From Calamus simplicifolius (taxonomy: Eukaryota > Streptophyta > Magnoliopsida > Arecales > Arecaceae): 64,000 nucleotides of DNA. Below are positions 46,001 to 59,221 of the stretch, piece by piece. Both the position numbers and the translations under genes were made by a program. The number at the start of each line of letters is the position of its first letter. Position 1 is the stretch's first letter. The stretch spans positions 2,229,990 to 2,293,989 of the forward strand of contig UESW01003900.1 in NCBI GenBank assembly GCA_900491605.1, in the 5' to 3' direction. The notes beneath the pieces are model-generated. The model saw only the letters and a list, made by a program, of their open reading frames with translations, did no database searches and was not told the DNA's origin.

Positions 46001-49000
46001 GTTGCTAAACGATCGATCGGTTAAGGGTCGATCGTTTAGCATAGTAATGGCATCACTGAACTTAATTAGCGACACATTTCTTATATTTAGTGATGCATTT
46101 TGGGCATTGCTAACCTAAACGCGTCACTATATAGCGATGCATTTTGTGCGTCGCTATTTGGCGATGCATTTGTGACACAATAATGCAATGCTAAATAATG
46201 ATACATTTGGGACTCATTCAGTGCGTCGTTAAATAGGTCGGCATTCAATGCGCTTGTAAATGAATAGGTCCACCTCATATCACATTATCATTGCGCTTGT
46301 GACACTTAGGACTGTAACGGCGTGGGCCCCGCTTGTAACTGAATGGTTCGCTTTGTGTCACATCATCATTTTGCACTTAAAAAAATTACCTTATAGAAGT
46401 TCTCATGCTTATCAGCTGTCTGCATAATCGACATAACACAATCCATCCGTTTGTACGGCGTCGCCTCCACGACATGACCTATAAAACCTCCACTACAAGA
46501 AATTTAATTTTTAGAAATGCCCAAAATGCATCGCTAAATATAAGAAATGTATTGCTAATTAAGTTTAGCAATGCCATTGTGATGCCAAAGCCCAATCGCT
46601 AAATGATCAATCGGTAATGGATTCATGTATCACAAATGCATCGCTATTTAGCGATGCATTTGTGACGCAATAATGTGTCGTTAAATAGCTACACATTTGC
46701 GCATTCAATGCGCTTGTAACTGAATAGGTTCACACAGTGTCACATATCATTACGCTTGTAACGTCCTTCTCAGAAATTGTATCATGATGCAGGACTGTAA
46801 GGGCTGAATAGGTATGCCTTGTGTCGCATCATTATTGCGCGCTTCCAAAAAAATTACCTTATAGCTAGTGATGCCCAAAATGCATCGCTAAACATAAGAA
46901 ATGCATCGCTAAATAAGTTAGTGATGCCATTGGGACGCAAAAGCTTCATCGCTAAACGATCGATCTGTAAAGGGTTCATGCATCACAAATACGTCACTAA
47001 ATAGCGACGCATTTGTGATGCAATAATGCATCACTTTTGTGACGCATTCAATGCATCTCTAAATAGTGATGCATTTAGTGCGCTTGTAACTGAATAGGTC
47101 CACCCCGTGTCACATCATCATTGCGCTTGTAACGTGTGGGCCCCGCTTGTAACTGAATAGGTTCGCCTCGTGTCGCATCATCATTATGCGCTTAAAAAAA
47201 AATTACCTTATAGTTAGTGATGCCCAAAATGCATCACTAAACATAAGAAATGCATCGCTAATTAAGTTCAGCGATGCCATTACTATGCCAAAGCCCCGTC
47301 TAAATGATCGGTAGGTAAAGAGTTCTTGCGTCACAAATGTGTCGCTATTTAGCGATGCGTTGAATGCATTGCTATATAGCGACGCATTTGTAACGCAATA
47401 ATGCATCGCAAAATAGCGGCTTATTTGTGACTCATTCAGTGCATCGCTAAATAGCGATGCATTCTGTGCACTTGTAACTGAATAGGTCCGTCTCTGTCAC
47501 ATCATCATTGCGCTTGTAACATCATTCCCCGAAATCGTATTCTGAGGTAGGATTGTAACGGCGTGGGCCCTGCTTGTAACTGAATAGGTCTACCTTGTGT
47601 CACATCATCATTGTGCGCTTTAAAAAAAATTACCTTATAGAAGTTCTCATTCCACCCATTCGTACGGTGTCGCCTCCACAACCTTGAACCTATAAAACCT
47701 CCACTACAAGAAATTTAATTTTTAGCAACGCCAAAAATTCATCGCTAACGCTAAACATAAGAATGCATCGCTAATCTTAAACATAAGAAATGCATTGCTA
47801 ATTAAATTAGCGATGCCATTGCGAATTAATTAACGATGCCATTGCGACACCAAAACCCTATTGCAAAATGATCGGTAAAGGGTTCATGCATCTCAAATGC
47901 ATTGCCGAAGCATTTGTGACGCAATAATGCATCGCTAAATAGCATGCATTTGGGATGCATTCAGTGCGGTTGTAACTGAATAGGTCTACCTCATGTCACA
48001 TCATCATTGCGCTTGCAACGTCCTAAAAAATAGTATCATGACTTAGGACTGTAACAGCATGGCCCCTCTTGTAACTGAATAGGTTTAAATAGTGACACAT
48101 TCAGTGCGGTTGTAATTGAATAGGTCAGCCTCATGTCACATCATCATTGCGCTTGCAACGTCCTTCTCAAAAATCGTATCATGACCTATGGCCCCTCTTG
48201 TAACTGAATAGGTTCACCTCGTGTCACATCATTATTGTGTGCTTCCAAAAAAAATTTACTTTATAGTTAGCAATGCCCAAAATGCATTGCTAAACATAAA
48301 AAATGCATCGCTAATTAAGTTTAGCGATGCCATCGCGATGCCAAAGCCCCATCGCTAAACGATAACTCGGTAAAGGGTTAATGCATCACAAATGCATTGC
48401 TATTTAGCCATGCTCGCTATTTAGGGATACATTTTGTGCATCACTATTTAGCGATGCATTTGTAACGCAATAATGAGTTGCTAAATAGCAAAGCTTTGAA
48501 TGCATCGCTATTTAGGGATACATTTTGTGCGTCACTATTTAGCGATGCATTTGTAACGCAATAATGCGCAAAGCTTTTGTGACTCATTCAATGCATCGCT
48601 AAATAGCAACACATCGTGCACCGCTAAATAGCAATGCATTCAATGCGCTTGTAACTAAATAGGTCCATCCATGTCACATCATCATTGTGCTTATAATGTC
48701 CTTCTTGAAAATCATATCCTGACGCAGGACTGTAACGGCATGGTCCCCGTTTGTAACTAAATAGGACCGCCTTGTGTCACATTATCATTATGTGCTTCCA
48801 AAAAATTACCTTATAGAAGTTCTAATGCTTATCAGCTGTTCGCATAACCGACAAAACATATTTCATCCGTTCGTACGACATCGCCTCCATGACCCTGAAA
48901 CTGTAAAACCTTAAATACAAGAAATTTAATTTTAGCTACGCCTAAAATGCATCACTAAACATAAGAAATGCATCGCTAATTAAGTTTATCATTGCAATTG

Positions 49001-52000
49001 CGACGCCAAAGCCTGTTGCTAAATGATCTGTCGATAAAGGGTTCATACATCACAAATGCGTTGCTATTTAGTGATGCATTTGTGATGCAATAATGCGTCG
49101 CTAAATTGCAATGCATTTGTGACGCATTTAGTGCGTCGCAAAACAGTGATTGTAACTGAATAGGTCCGCCTCGTGTCACATCATCACTATGCTTGTAATG
49201 TACTTCTTGGAAATCGTATTCTGACGCAGGATCGTAACGGCGTGGGCCTTGCTTGTGACTGAATATGATTGCCTTGTGTCACATCATCATTACGGGCTTC
49301 CAAAAAAAATTGCCTTATAGAAGTTCTCATGCTTATCAGCTGTCTCCATAATCAACATAACATATTCCATCCATTCGTACGGCGTCGCCTCCACGACCCT
49401 GAACCTATAAAACCGCCACTGCAAGAAATTTAATTTTTAGCAACGCCAAGAATGCTTGGCTAAACATAAGAAATGCATCGCTAATTAAGTTTAGTGATGC
49501 CGTCGCTAAACGATTGGTCGATAAAAGGTTCATGCGTCATAAATATATCGCTATTTAGCGATGCCCTGAACGCGTAGCATCGCTACTAAATAGCGTCGCT
49601 ATATAGCAACTCATTTTGTGCATCGCTACATCGCTAAATAGCATCTTATTTGTGACTCATTTAGTGCTTCACTAAATACTGATGTATTTAGTGCGCCGTT
49701 AAATAGTGACGCATTCTTATAACTGAATAGGTCCGCCTAGTCACATCAGCATTGCGCTTGTAACGTCATTATGGGAAATCGTATCCTAAAGTAGGACTGT
49801 AACGGCATGGGCCCTGCTCCTAAATAAATAGGTTTGTCTTGTGTCACATCATCATTGCGTGCTTCAAAAAAAATACCTTATAGAAGTTCTCATTCTTAGT
49901 AGCTATCGGCATAATCAATATAACACATTCCATCCGTTCGTAAGGCGTCGCCTCCATGACCCTGAACCTATAAAACCTCTACTACAAGAAATTTAATTTT
50001 TAGCGATGCCCAAAATGCATCGCTAAACATAAGAAATGCATCACTAATTAAGTTAGCGATGCCATTGCGACGCCAAAGCCCCATCGCTGATCGATCGGTA
50101 AAGGATTCATGCATCACAAATGTGTTGCTATTTAGCGATGCAAACAGATCGCTATTTAGCGATGCCCTAAACAGGTCGCTATATAGGGATGCATTTTGTA
50201 CGTCGCTATTTAGTGATGCATTTGTGATGCAATAATGCATTGCTAAATAGCGATGCACCACCAAAAAAAGCATCGCTAAACATAAGAAATGCGTTGCTAA
50301 TTAAGTTTAGCGATGCCATTACGATGCTGAAACCCCATCGCTAAACGATTGGTCGGTAAAGGATTCATGCATTACGATGCTGAAACCCTATCGCTAAACG
50401 ATTGGTCGGTAAAGGATTCATGCATCACAATTAGCGACGCATTTGTGACACAATAATGCTTCGCTAAATAGCCACGCATTTGGGATGCATTCAGTGCGTC
50501 CCTAAATAGCGATGCGCTTGTACCTGAATAGGTCTGCCTCATGTCATATCATCATTGCACTTATAACGTCCTTCTCGAAAATCCATGGGCCTCGCTGCCT
50601 CATGTCACAACATCATTGCACGTTTCCAAAAAAAAAAACCATATAGTTAGCGACGCCCAAATTGTATTGCTAAACATAAGAAATGTATCGCTAATTAAGT
50701 TTAGCGATGCCATTGCGATGCCAAAGCCCCATTGCTAAATGATCGATCAGTTAAGGGTTCATGCATCACAAATGAGTCGCTATTTAGTGACGCCCTCAAC
50801 GCGTCGTTATATAGCGATGCATTTTGTGCGTCGTTATATAGCGATGCATTTTGTGCGTCGCTATTGAGCGATGCATTTATGACACAATAATGCGTTGCTA
50901 AATAATGACTCATTTGGGACTCATTCAATGCGTCGCTTGTGTTGCTAAATAATGACTCATTTGGGACTCATTCAATGCGTCGTCGCTATTTAGCGATGCA
51001 TTTGTGACACAATTATGCATTGCTAATTAATGACTCATTTGGGACTCAATAAGTGCGTTGCTAAATAATGACTCATTTGGGACTCACAGCAACAATGACT
51101 CATTTGGGACTCATTTGTCGCTAAATAGCGATGCATTCGGTGCGCTTGTAACTGAATAGGTCCACGTCCTTCTAAGAAATCATATCCTGACTTAGGAACG
51201 GCGTGGGCCCCGCTTGTAACTGAATAGGTTCGCCTTGTGTCACATCATCATTTTGTGCTTCAAAAAAAATTACCTTATAGAAGTTCTCATGCTTATCAGC
51301 TGTTCGCATAATTGACATAACACAATCCATCCGTTCGTACGGCATCGCCTCCACGACCATGAATCTATAAAACCTCTACTTCAAGAAATTTAATTTTTTG
51401 CAATGCCTAAAATGCATCGCTAAACATAAGAAATGTGTCGCTAATTAAGTTTAGTGATGCCATTGTGATGCCAAAGCCCCATTGCTAAATGATCGATCGG
51501 TAATGGATTCATGCATCACAAATGCGTCGCTGTTTAGCGACACATTTGTGACACAATAATGCGTCGTTAAATAGCTACGCATTTGGAATGTATTCAATGC
51601 GTCACTAAATAGCAACGCATTCAATGCGCTTGTAACTGAATTGATCCGCATCGTGTCACATCATCATTATGCTTGTAACGCCCTTCTCAGAAATAGTATC
51701 CTGACGCAGTAAGGGCCACACTTGTAACTGAATAGGTCCGCCTCGTATCACATCATCATTGCATGCTTCCAAAAGAATTACCTTATAGCTAGCGATGCCC
51801 AAAATGTATCGCTAAAAATAAGAAATGAGTCGCTAATTAAGTTTAGCGATGCCATTGCCAAAGCTCCATCGCTAAATGATAGATCAGTAAAGGGTTCATG
51901 CATCACAAATATGTCACTAAATAGAGATGCATTTGTGACACAATAATGCGTCACTAAATTGTGATGCATTTGTGACGCATTCAGTGCGTCTCTAAATAGC

Positions 52001-54573
52001 GATGCATTTAGTGCGCTTGTAACTGAATAGGTCCATGTCACATCATCATTGCACTTGTAACATCTATCGGTGTGGGCCCGCATCATCTTGTGCGCTTCAA
52101 AAAAATTACCTTATAGTTGGGCATCGCTAAACATAAGAAATGCGTTGCTAATTAAGTTTAGTGATGCCATTACTATGCCAAAGCTCCGTCGCTGAACGAT
52201 CAGTAGGTAAAGAGTTCTTGCATCACAAGCCGTTATTTAGCGATGCCCTAAATGCATCGCTAGCGACGCATTTGTAACGCAATAATGTGTCGCTAAATAG
52301 TGGCTTATTTGTGACTCATTCAATGCATTGCTAAATAGCGATGCATTCTGTGCACCACTAAATAGCGATGCATTCTGTGCTCTTGTAATTGAATAGGTCG
52401 GTCTCGTGTCACATCATCATTGTACTTGTAACATCATTCTCGGAAATAGTATCCTGAGGTAGGACTGTAACGGCGGAAATAGTATCCTGAGGTAGGACTG
52501 TAACGGCGTGGGCCCTGCTTGTAACTGAATAGGTCTTGCCTCGTGTCACATCATCATTGTGTGCTTTAAAAAAAATTACCTTATAAGTTCTCATTCTTAT
52601 CAGTTGTCCGCATAATCGATATAACACATTCCATCATTTCGTACGACATCGCCTCCATGACCCTGAACCTATAAAACCTCCACTACAAGAAATTTAATTT
52701 TTAGCAACGCCAAAAATGCGTCGCTAAACATAAGAAATGCATCGCTAATCTTAAACATAAAAAATGCATCGCTAATTAAGATTAGTGATGCCATTGCGAA
52801 GCCAAAAACCCTATTGCAAAATGATCGATCGGTAAAGGGTTCATGCGTCTCAAATGCATTGTTCTTTTGCGATGCATTTGTGATGCAATAATGCATCGCT
52901 AAATAGCCAAGCATTTGGGATGCATTCAGTGTGCGTTTGTAACTGAATAGGTTTGCCTCGTGTCACATCATCATTGCACTTGCAACGTCCTTCTCAAAAA
53001 TCGTATCATGACCCACTATAATGGCATGGGCCCCGCTTGTAACTGAATAGGTTCACCTCGTGTTACATCATCATTGTGTGCTTCCAAAAAAAATTATCTT
53101 ATAGTTAGCAATGCCCAAAATGCATCGCTAAACATAAGAAATGCATCGCTAATTAAGTTTAGCGATGCCAAAACCCCGTCGCTAAACAATCACTCGATAA
53201 AGGGTTAATGCAACACAAATGCATCACTATTTAGCCATGCCTTGAATGCGTCGCTATTTAGGGACACATTTTGTGCGTCATTATTTAGCGATGCATTTAT
53301 GATGCAATAATGCATTACTAAATAGCAACACTTTTGTGACTCATTCAATGCATCGCTAAATAGCAACGCATTCAGTGCGCCACTAATTAGCAACGCATTC
53401 AGTGCGCTTGTAAGTAAATAGGTCCATCTCATGTCAGATCATCATTGTGCTTATAATGTCCTTCTCGAAAATCATATCGGATTGTAACGGCATGGGCCCC
53501 GCTTGTAACTAAATAAGACCGCCTTGTGTCACATTATCATTACGTGCTTCCAAAAAAAATTACCTTATAGAAGTTCTAATGCTTATCAGCTGTCCGCATA
53601 ACCGACAAAACATATTCCATCTGTTCATACGGCATCGCCTCCATGACCCTGGACCTATAAAATCTCAAATACAAGAAATTTAATTTTTAGCGATGCCTAA
53701 AATGCATCGCTAAACATAAGAAATGCATCACTAATTAAGTTTATCATTGCCATTGCGACGCCAAAGCCCCATCACTAAACGATCGGTCGGTAAAGGGTTC
53801 ATGCATCACAAATGCGTTGCTATATAGCGATGCATTTGTGATGCAATAATGCATCGCTAAATTGCAATGCATTTGTGATGCATTCATAATGCATCGCTAA
53901 ATTGCAATGCATTTGTGATGCATTCAGTGCATTGCTAAATAGCAATGCATTCAGTGCACTTGTAACTGAATAGGTCCGCCTCATCATCTTTACGCTTGTA
54001 ACGTATTTCTCAAAGATCGTACAGGACTGTAACGGCATGGGCCCCACTTGTAACTGAATAGGACCGCCTCATGTCATCATAATTACGGGCTTTCAAAAAA
54101 ATTACCTTATAGAAGTTCTCATGCTTATCAGCTGTACCCATAATCCACAACCCTGAACCTATAAAACCACCACTACAAGAAATTTAATTTTTAGCGACGC
54201 CAGAAATACATAGCTAAAAACATAAGAAATGCATCGTTAATTAAGTTTAGCATGCCAAAGCCCCATCACTAAACGATCGGTCGATAAAACGTATTTAGTG
54301 CGCCACGAAATAGCGATGCATTTGCGCTTGTAACTGAATAGGTCCGTCTCATCACATCATCATTGCGCTTGTAACGTCATTCTCGGAAATCCTATCATAA
54401 GGTAGGACTGTAACGGCATGGGCCCGCTTGTAACTGAATAGGTTCATCTTGTGTCACATCATCATTGCGCGCTTCAAAAAAAATACCTTATAGAAGTTCT
54501 CATTCTTAGTAGTTGTCCGCATAATCGATATAATACATTCCATCCTTTCGTAAGGCATCGCGTCCATGACCTT
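43100..54573 (+). repeat. 11.4-kb satellite array built from CACTA-element left ends
   Basis: About two dozen head-to-tail units of roughly 400-550 bp. A full unit runs: GTCACATCATCATTGCGC, AAAAAAATTACCTTATAG, GTTCTCATGCTTATCAGCTG, CCTATAAAACCTC, the terminus-like CACTACAAGAAATTTAATTT, then TTAGCGATGCCCAAAATGC and many GCGATGC/GCATCGC motifs, then AATAGGTCCGCCTC. Many units lack about 110 bp and pass straight from CCTTATAG to TTAGCGATGCCC. The terminus is intact at 43772, 44685, 46491, 47702, 52681 and 54171 and mutated at about five other places. No right-end CTTGTAGTG is present. No genes. Confidence 0.9.
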
Positions 54574-56843
54574 TGTTGCCCATATGTAGCAACCCAAGAG
54601 GGGGATGAATTGGGTTATTAAAAATTAATTACTATGCAGATATGTGCTTTAACCCTAATTTTAATTTGTAGCGGTGTAGTGGGGTGCACAGAATAATAAC
54701 AATAGAGAATCAAACAACCACAAACACATAGAAATTTATAGTGGTTCGATGCCAAACTCAGCACCTACATCCACTTCCCAAAACCTTTGGAAATTCCACT
54801 AATTGTACCACAACGATTACAACCTCTAGCCTTCCCTGGCTAGCCCTCTTATTTATACGGCACAAGGAAGCCAAAAATTCCTAGCCAAACCAGGCTAGTC
54901 CTCTTGTTTCATGGCACAGGGAAGCCAAAAACCCCTAGCCAAACCAGGCTAGTCCTCTTGTTTCACGGCATAAGGAAGCCAACAATAATAAAGGGTTAAC
55001 ACTAACCCTTTTGCAAAATAATCAGAGAATGATAAAGAGAAGCTCATACAATGAGCAAATATACAGAGAATACTTTACAACTTTTGAAGCAATATCTTCA
55101 GCAATAAATGAACGAAGTCAAAGTAGCTGAAGTCTTGATTGCTTGAAAAACTTCAATGATCTGGACCGACTTTTTGGAGCAATGAATGAACTTGAATGCA
55201 TAACAACTCTCTTATCATCCACTCAACAATATAAAGTAAAAACTCTTTTCTTGGATTTCTTCCTCTTGAATTTCTCTTTTTCAAAAATCGTCATAGTGTA
55301 CTTCTAATCCCAGCTATTTATAATAATCCAATAAAAAGATATCCGTTAGATACATTAGGAACAAATGAAAATAAAAAGAAAATATAACCATTGTAAAATG
55401 TTTCCTTTAAGCATTGAATGCAGGTCTCCATTTGAGGAAGGAAGAACCCTGAAATAATTCAAAAAATCAAAAGTTAAATGTAGCTGAAAATAGAAATAGA
55501 GAGAGAGAGAGTAAGATAGAAAGAGCATGCTCAAGAACTCAGGCGGCAGTTAACTAGAATTAACTCTAGATAGCTGAAGACTTGAATGCATTCGGCCAAG
55601 AGACAAGCATGAAATCCCAGCTAGCTAGTCAGCTTGCTCACAAGAGATGCCACGGCAAAGAAAAGGCATCTAGAGGAGAGAGATAGGTAGCTCCTTAGGC
55701 AACTAAAACATTTGCTAGTTAGCTTCCCAGCTAACTAACAACAAAAGAAATCGGCCAGGAGAAAAAGTGCAGAGTACTCAGTTAGCTCAGCAGCTAACTA
55801 AGCAAAAGATAGTTAGCTCTTCAGCTAACTAACGAGCAAATCAAACAGCAGAGGAAAGAGGCCATGCTATGGTATTTAGCTCCCCAGCTAACTAAAAAGT
55901 GAAGGCTCATGGCTTGCAGGAGATACATAAGACGGGAGTTAGCTCAATAGCTAACTAAAGAAGAGTTAGTTCTCACTAGCTAACTAAGTTTAAAAGCAAC
56001 AGAGAACCCGTCCAACTTAGTTATCTCTCCAGCTAACTAAGGAAAAAGACAATAGAGAGATCGCCCAAGCTAGTTAGCTCATTAGCTAACTGAGCAAAAG
56101 GCAGCCATACGTCAGGATAAAACATCTAACTTCTAGCTAACTAACCAACAGGTAGCTAGCTCTCCAGTTAACTACAAAAATAATTCAAATGGCCAGAGAG
56201 AGAGGAAGTTAGCTCTTCAGCTAACTAAAATTGGCATCCGCACGGCTTGAAGCTTTCCTGTGAAAAATAGTTAGCTAAGAAGTTAGCTCCAAGTCAAAGT
56301 AGTTAGCTAACAAGATACGCCAGCTAGCTAGGAGATCCAGCAGCTAGCTTAATAGTTAGCTAAAAAATAAAGAGCATTCGGCCAAGAAAAGTAACAGAAG
56401 TGATAGCTTGCTAAAATGAAATCCAGTTAGCTCAGAAGCATCCTAAGCTAGCTAACCAGCTAGCTAAAAATGGAGGATGTTCGGTCAGCAACAGTAACAA
56501 GCACTTTAGCTAACTGAAAGAACTCTAGCTAGCTAACAAGCTAGCTAACCGGCTAGCTCAATGAGGATGACGCTCGGCCAAGCCACTGAGATAGCTTATC
56601 AGTTAGCTGAATGTCATGCCAGCTAGCTAAATGGAATAACAAGTTAGCTAACCAGTTAACTCCCAAGCCAATAAAATTATCTAAGGCAAATGAAATTTAA
56701 TAGGTGGCAAAATAGAATGAAGTACTCTCTTACCAATTAATTTTGCACGAAGATACTTACTTGCAAAGTGACCAAACTTCCCTGTATTAAGCTTAGAATT
56801 GTTTAATTATTTTGTAATCATCAAAATCAATCTGAGGTCAATA
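54574..56843 (-). repeat. 3' LTR of the minus-strand copia element
   Basis: In element sense it runs from TATTGACCTCAG (TG mutated to TA) to GGGTTGCTACATATGGGCAACA-type sequence, about 2270 bp. It includes ATAGTGGTTCGATGCC, a phrase common in plant copia LTRs. The segment 55540-56660 is crowded with short AGCTAACTAA / TTAGTTAGCT motifs. It abuts the satellite array on the left. Confidence 0.85.
55540..56660. repeat. Dispersed AGCTAACTAA palindromic motifs inside the LTR
   Basis: Dozens of copies of (A)GTTAGCT and AGCTAACT(AA), often as close inverted pairs (for example near 55800, 55860, 55960, 56075, 56520), separated by variable 20-60 bp. They lie in the upstream (U3-like) part of the LTR. 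Confidence 0.85.
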
Positions 56844-56858
56844 ATCTCTCCCTTTTTG
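56844..56858 (-). other. Polypurine tract of the minus-strand copia element
   Basis: Minus strand CAAAAAGGGAGAGAT directly before the LTR. Confidence 0.8.
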
Positions 56859-57275
56859 ATGATGACAAAATCCTTAAGCATGAAAGAAGCAAATATAGGA
56901 AGTTTAATAAATAGACAGGAGTGTAATCAGATAAAAATTACTTTCTCCCCCTATCAATCTGAATAAGTGAACTCTTTTCTCCCTCTGAATATATGGAGTT
57001 ATTATTTTACTTCATTCCTTAATATATGCAATATTCTTCTCCCCTTTTTGTCATTAATCAAAAAGAAGTTTGAAGAGTCTTGCAATAAATTTAAGCATAA
57101 TATATCAAGGAGATGTTATTATCCATACATAATTAGAGCAGTCATTCAGATCATTACAAAATAGAGTAAAGACAATACAAATATTACATGTCATGGTTTC
57201 AAGTCATAAAACATAGTCATAAACTTGCATTACATAAACAATACCAAGTACATTCACTACATAAGTCAAACACAA
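56859..57275. other. Non-coding sequence between extra ORF and polypurine tract
   Basis: AT-rich and CT-rich stretches. No gene was seen. Confidence 0.5.
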
Positions 57276-58853
57276 TCACTTGTCGTCATCTAAAGAAGAA
57301 ATATGCACTGAAGAAACATTTGGCTTGTTTGAAGATATAGGCTTGTCGGAGGAAGGCTGTGTCGGCGGAGTCCAGAGGTGCGGATGAGAATAAGAAGCAT
57401 CAGGCGCAGAGGTGGCAGAAAGAGTGATGTAAGTCTCCACGAGATGACTCAGCCTTAAGAGAGATGTGGTCCAATGGTCGACAACGTTTGTTGCATCTCG
57501 GGTCTGGGTCTCGTTGGATCTCATTTGGTATTCTACCCACTCTGCCTTAGTTTCAAAATTCTTAAGCTTACCTTTTAGGAAATTTATCTCTTTTAGGATC
57601 CGATCCATGACAGATTCATTGTGATAAAAAACTCTTCCATTGAGAATGTTCACATCATGGATAAGTTGATTAAGAGTAATTTTAAACTAAGACATGGTCT
57701 CAAAAACAGAAGAAATATGTGGTACAAGGGTCTGATCATTGACAGAAGAAGCACTGTCTCCAGAGCTTCGACTAGAAGAGGCAAGGGTCAATTCATTGAT
57801 AATATGGCGGATTTGATCATCACATAGATGAACAATAGGAAGAGGAGCAGGAGCTGGGTTGTCATTACGATAAGAAGGTCCAGAAGCATTCATATTGGGT
57901 GGATCAGATAGAAATGGATTTTGGTCAGCAGTCATAGCAGCAAGGTAAGGATTCGATTGGTTGAAGTCAAAATTTAAGAAGTTCTAAGGAGAACAAGCGG
58001 ATTGAGTCATATTTGGCGACAACATACTAGACTGACAAGTTCTTGATCTAACCTTTAACCAAATACCATCCCGTTTGGCAAAGTCCATACGGTGCAGTGA
58101 ATGCGCATTAAATACGTTAGAGTGACGTAATGCCACTGCAGTTTCTCCCTTAAGCTTTATATTGAAAAACTCAAATATGTATGTGAGAAACATTCCGTAG
58201 GGCAATGTAGCCTTAGATCTACACAGGGATTCTTTCATTACGGTCATCATTAGCCGAGGTAGATCAACAGGATCTTCTATTAAGATGTCATACATTAAAC
58301 ATATGTCCCTATCATTTACAACATTAAACGAACCAGCACGTGGGGCAAGAATTTTGGCGATGATACTGTGGAATAACCTATTTTCTATAGATAACATATT
58401 TGCATCTAGAGTTTCAATATTACTAGCTTCATTGTCATCAATATTAAGGATTACACCTATTTTATATCCACGTTCACTAGGAAGGACTTCTAAGAAACCA
58501 TTAGATGGAATATTTAGGGCACAACCTAACGATTTGCAGTCAAGGTCGATTTTGGTCTTTTTCACAAAGGAAGAGATAGTTCCACTACCAAAAGTTATGT
58601 TTTCATAAAATTCCTTAATAAGCTCAGGATAAATGGGTCTTTTGGTAGATAAAAGCTTATCCCAACCTTGATTAACTAACAATTTTTTAATTTTAAAGCC
58701 TTTCTGTTCTAAGAAGTTAAAATTGACTAACCTTCCATGAGCGAAGGATTTTGAAGCTAGAAGAGAGTTGATTTGGGATGAAGAAGTAGAAGACTTCCGG
58801 TGAAGATCAGCACAATCGTCATCTCTTGTGATTGCCTTCTTCTTGGGAGCCAT
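57276..58853 (-). pseudogene. Extra ORF of the copia element (putative plant transposon protein domain)
   Basis: One frame of about 526 codons starting MAPKKKAITRDDD, broken only by two in-frame TAG codons (about 57982 and 57685). The first 290 residues resemble the plant transposon-protein domain often found as an additional ORF in plant retroelements: VNQGWDKLLSTKRPIYPELI then KEFYENI, DRDICLMYDILIED, and LPYGMFLTYIFEFFNIKL. The rest is Ser/Pro-rich with a short helical segment (MDRILKEINFLKGKLKNFET) and an acidic end (SSLDDDK). Its place after pol and before the LTR is that of env-like ORFs in some plant copia lineages, but I see no signal peptide or membrane segment. Function unknown. Confidence 0.75.
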
Positions 58854-58859
58854 CAACTA

Positions 58860-59213
58860 TCTTCAAGAAGGATTGATAGATTGAATGAATGGAGGAAAGG
58901 ATTGATAGAAGGAGGATGAGAATGAGAGGAGGAGAGGAGAGGATGATCGGTTGAAAATGAGGGAGACGGCTTGAAATGAAAACTCGGTTGGAGAGAAAAA
59001 GGTTATACAGGGAGAATCCTTGATGGTTAGCTAGCCAGGTGACTGTTTGGTTGCTTGGTCGGTTAACTGCCATCAAAAGAATAAAAGAGCTTGCAAATGG
59101 CTGGTTGGTGGATATTAAATATAAAAGTTGGCTTACATAAAGAGAAAAGACTTAAAACTCATAGCATTTAATTTGATACGATGTTCCTTTTAATTGATGT
59201 GATTGAAAGATGT
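58860..59213. other. Spacer upstream of the extra ORF
   Basis: CT-rich on the minus strand (58870-58990), like a leader. No conserved frame was seen. Confidence 0.45.
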
Positions 59214-59221
59214 CATGAATC

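Noticed and set aside
43100..54573. Many 60-100-codon frames with repeated N-A-S-L-x-S-D-A peptides
   Set aside because: Translations of the GCGATGC-type satellite in varying frames; not genes.
54735..54760. tRNA T-loop-like GTGGTTCGATGCC
   Set aside because: No acceptor stem or other arms; the phrase is common in plant copia LTRs.
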